Positions 62,266 to 64,000 of a stretch of DNA of 64,000 nt are shown here, piece by piece. Source of the stretch: Pedobacter kyonggii. Lineage in GTDB: Bacteria; Bacteroidota; Bacteroidia; Sphingobacteriales; Sphingobacteriaceae. Made by a program: the position numbers and the translations under genes. The first letter of the stretch is position 1; each line of letters starts with the position of its first letter. Below the pieces are notes generated by a model. It was given only the letters and a program-made list of their open reading frames with translations, searched no databases and was not told the DNA's origin. The stretch is taken from the NCBI RefSeq assembly GCF_004310665.1, contig NZ_SIXF01000015.1:62001-126000 (forward strand), written 5' to 3'.

Positions 62266-62274
62266 AGATTTAGC

Positions 62275-64000
<1,726 letters not shown>

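Larger units (their letters stand above)
61597..62274. other. Repeat-rich gap ahead of icd
   Basis: About 680 nt without a gene. It carries a copy of the GGGGACACARACCGAGGAA repeat (61802-61820), copies of GAGTTGTCAACTC (61825, 62222), several CCCGA/TCGGG palindromic blocks (61940-62030), and the icd terminator. Confidence 0.6.

Overview
The window looks like chromosome of a Sphingobacteriaceae bacterium (Pedobacter-like, phylum Bacteroidota). The evidence is an AT-rich genome with Bacteroidota-type -7 boxes (TAnnTTTG), a carboxypeptidase-regulatory-domain outer-membrane receptor, LytTR/LytS two-component pairs, monomeric NADP isocitrate dehydrogenase, few Shine-Dalgarno sequences, and dispersed palindromic intergenic repeats. 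The genus is an inference; no rRNA gene is present.

Layout: 0.1-5.4 kb holds two Rossmann-fold proteins and a large SWIM/SNF2 helicase. 5.6-13.0 kb is a complete L-rhamnose catabolic operon on the minus strand: proton symporter, bifunctional rhamnulose-1-phosphate aldolase/lactaldehyde dehydrogenase, RhaI isomerase, FGGY kinase and a GntR regulator. 13.5-24.9 kb is mixed housekeeping: hydrolase, MazG-like protein, a LytTR/LytS pair divergent from an outer-membrane receptor, acetyltransferase, lipoproteins, S41 protease, SRPBCC protein and an unusual SDR lacking its catalytic Tyr/Lys. 25.07-26.98 kb is a complete group IIC-type intron whose maturase carries a one-base frameshift. It is inserted just behind the terminator of the second of two tandem tRNA-Phe genes (27.0-27.4 kb). 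27.6-32.8 kb holds a two-gene Hdr/GlpC-like iron-sulfur reductase and a TldE/TldD pair.

33.0-47.35 kb is an accessory region between core-looking flanks. It holds an AbiEi-like/Fic fusion protein preceded by five contiguous 24-bp repeats and a consensus promoter, a phosphofructokinase-like gene remnant, a HEPN-like protein with a TTG start, a HigBA toxin-antitoxin pair with a perfect palindromic operator, and a three-gene cassette (SLATT two-TM protein, unknown 419-aa protein, RloC/PrrC-like ATPase with a CxxC zinc-hook motif and an R-x3-E...H C-terminal triad). Further on are an unknown 163-aa protein, a second LytTR/LytS pair with a tiny coupled ORF, and a broken TetR gene. The cassette at 37.8-42.5 kb is the best candidate for an undescribed abortive-infection-type defence system.

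47.4-64.0 kb returns to core functions: an AsmA-like protein, monofunctional transglycosylase, DUF1080 protein, SDR, the ribosomal rpsF-rpsR-rplI operon, an outer-membrane barrel protein, an AraC regulator coupled to a putative metallopeptidase, dnaX, and the icd gene running off the right edge. All functions are read from sequence and memory of the families; no searches were run.
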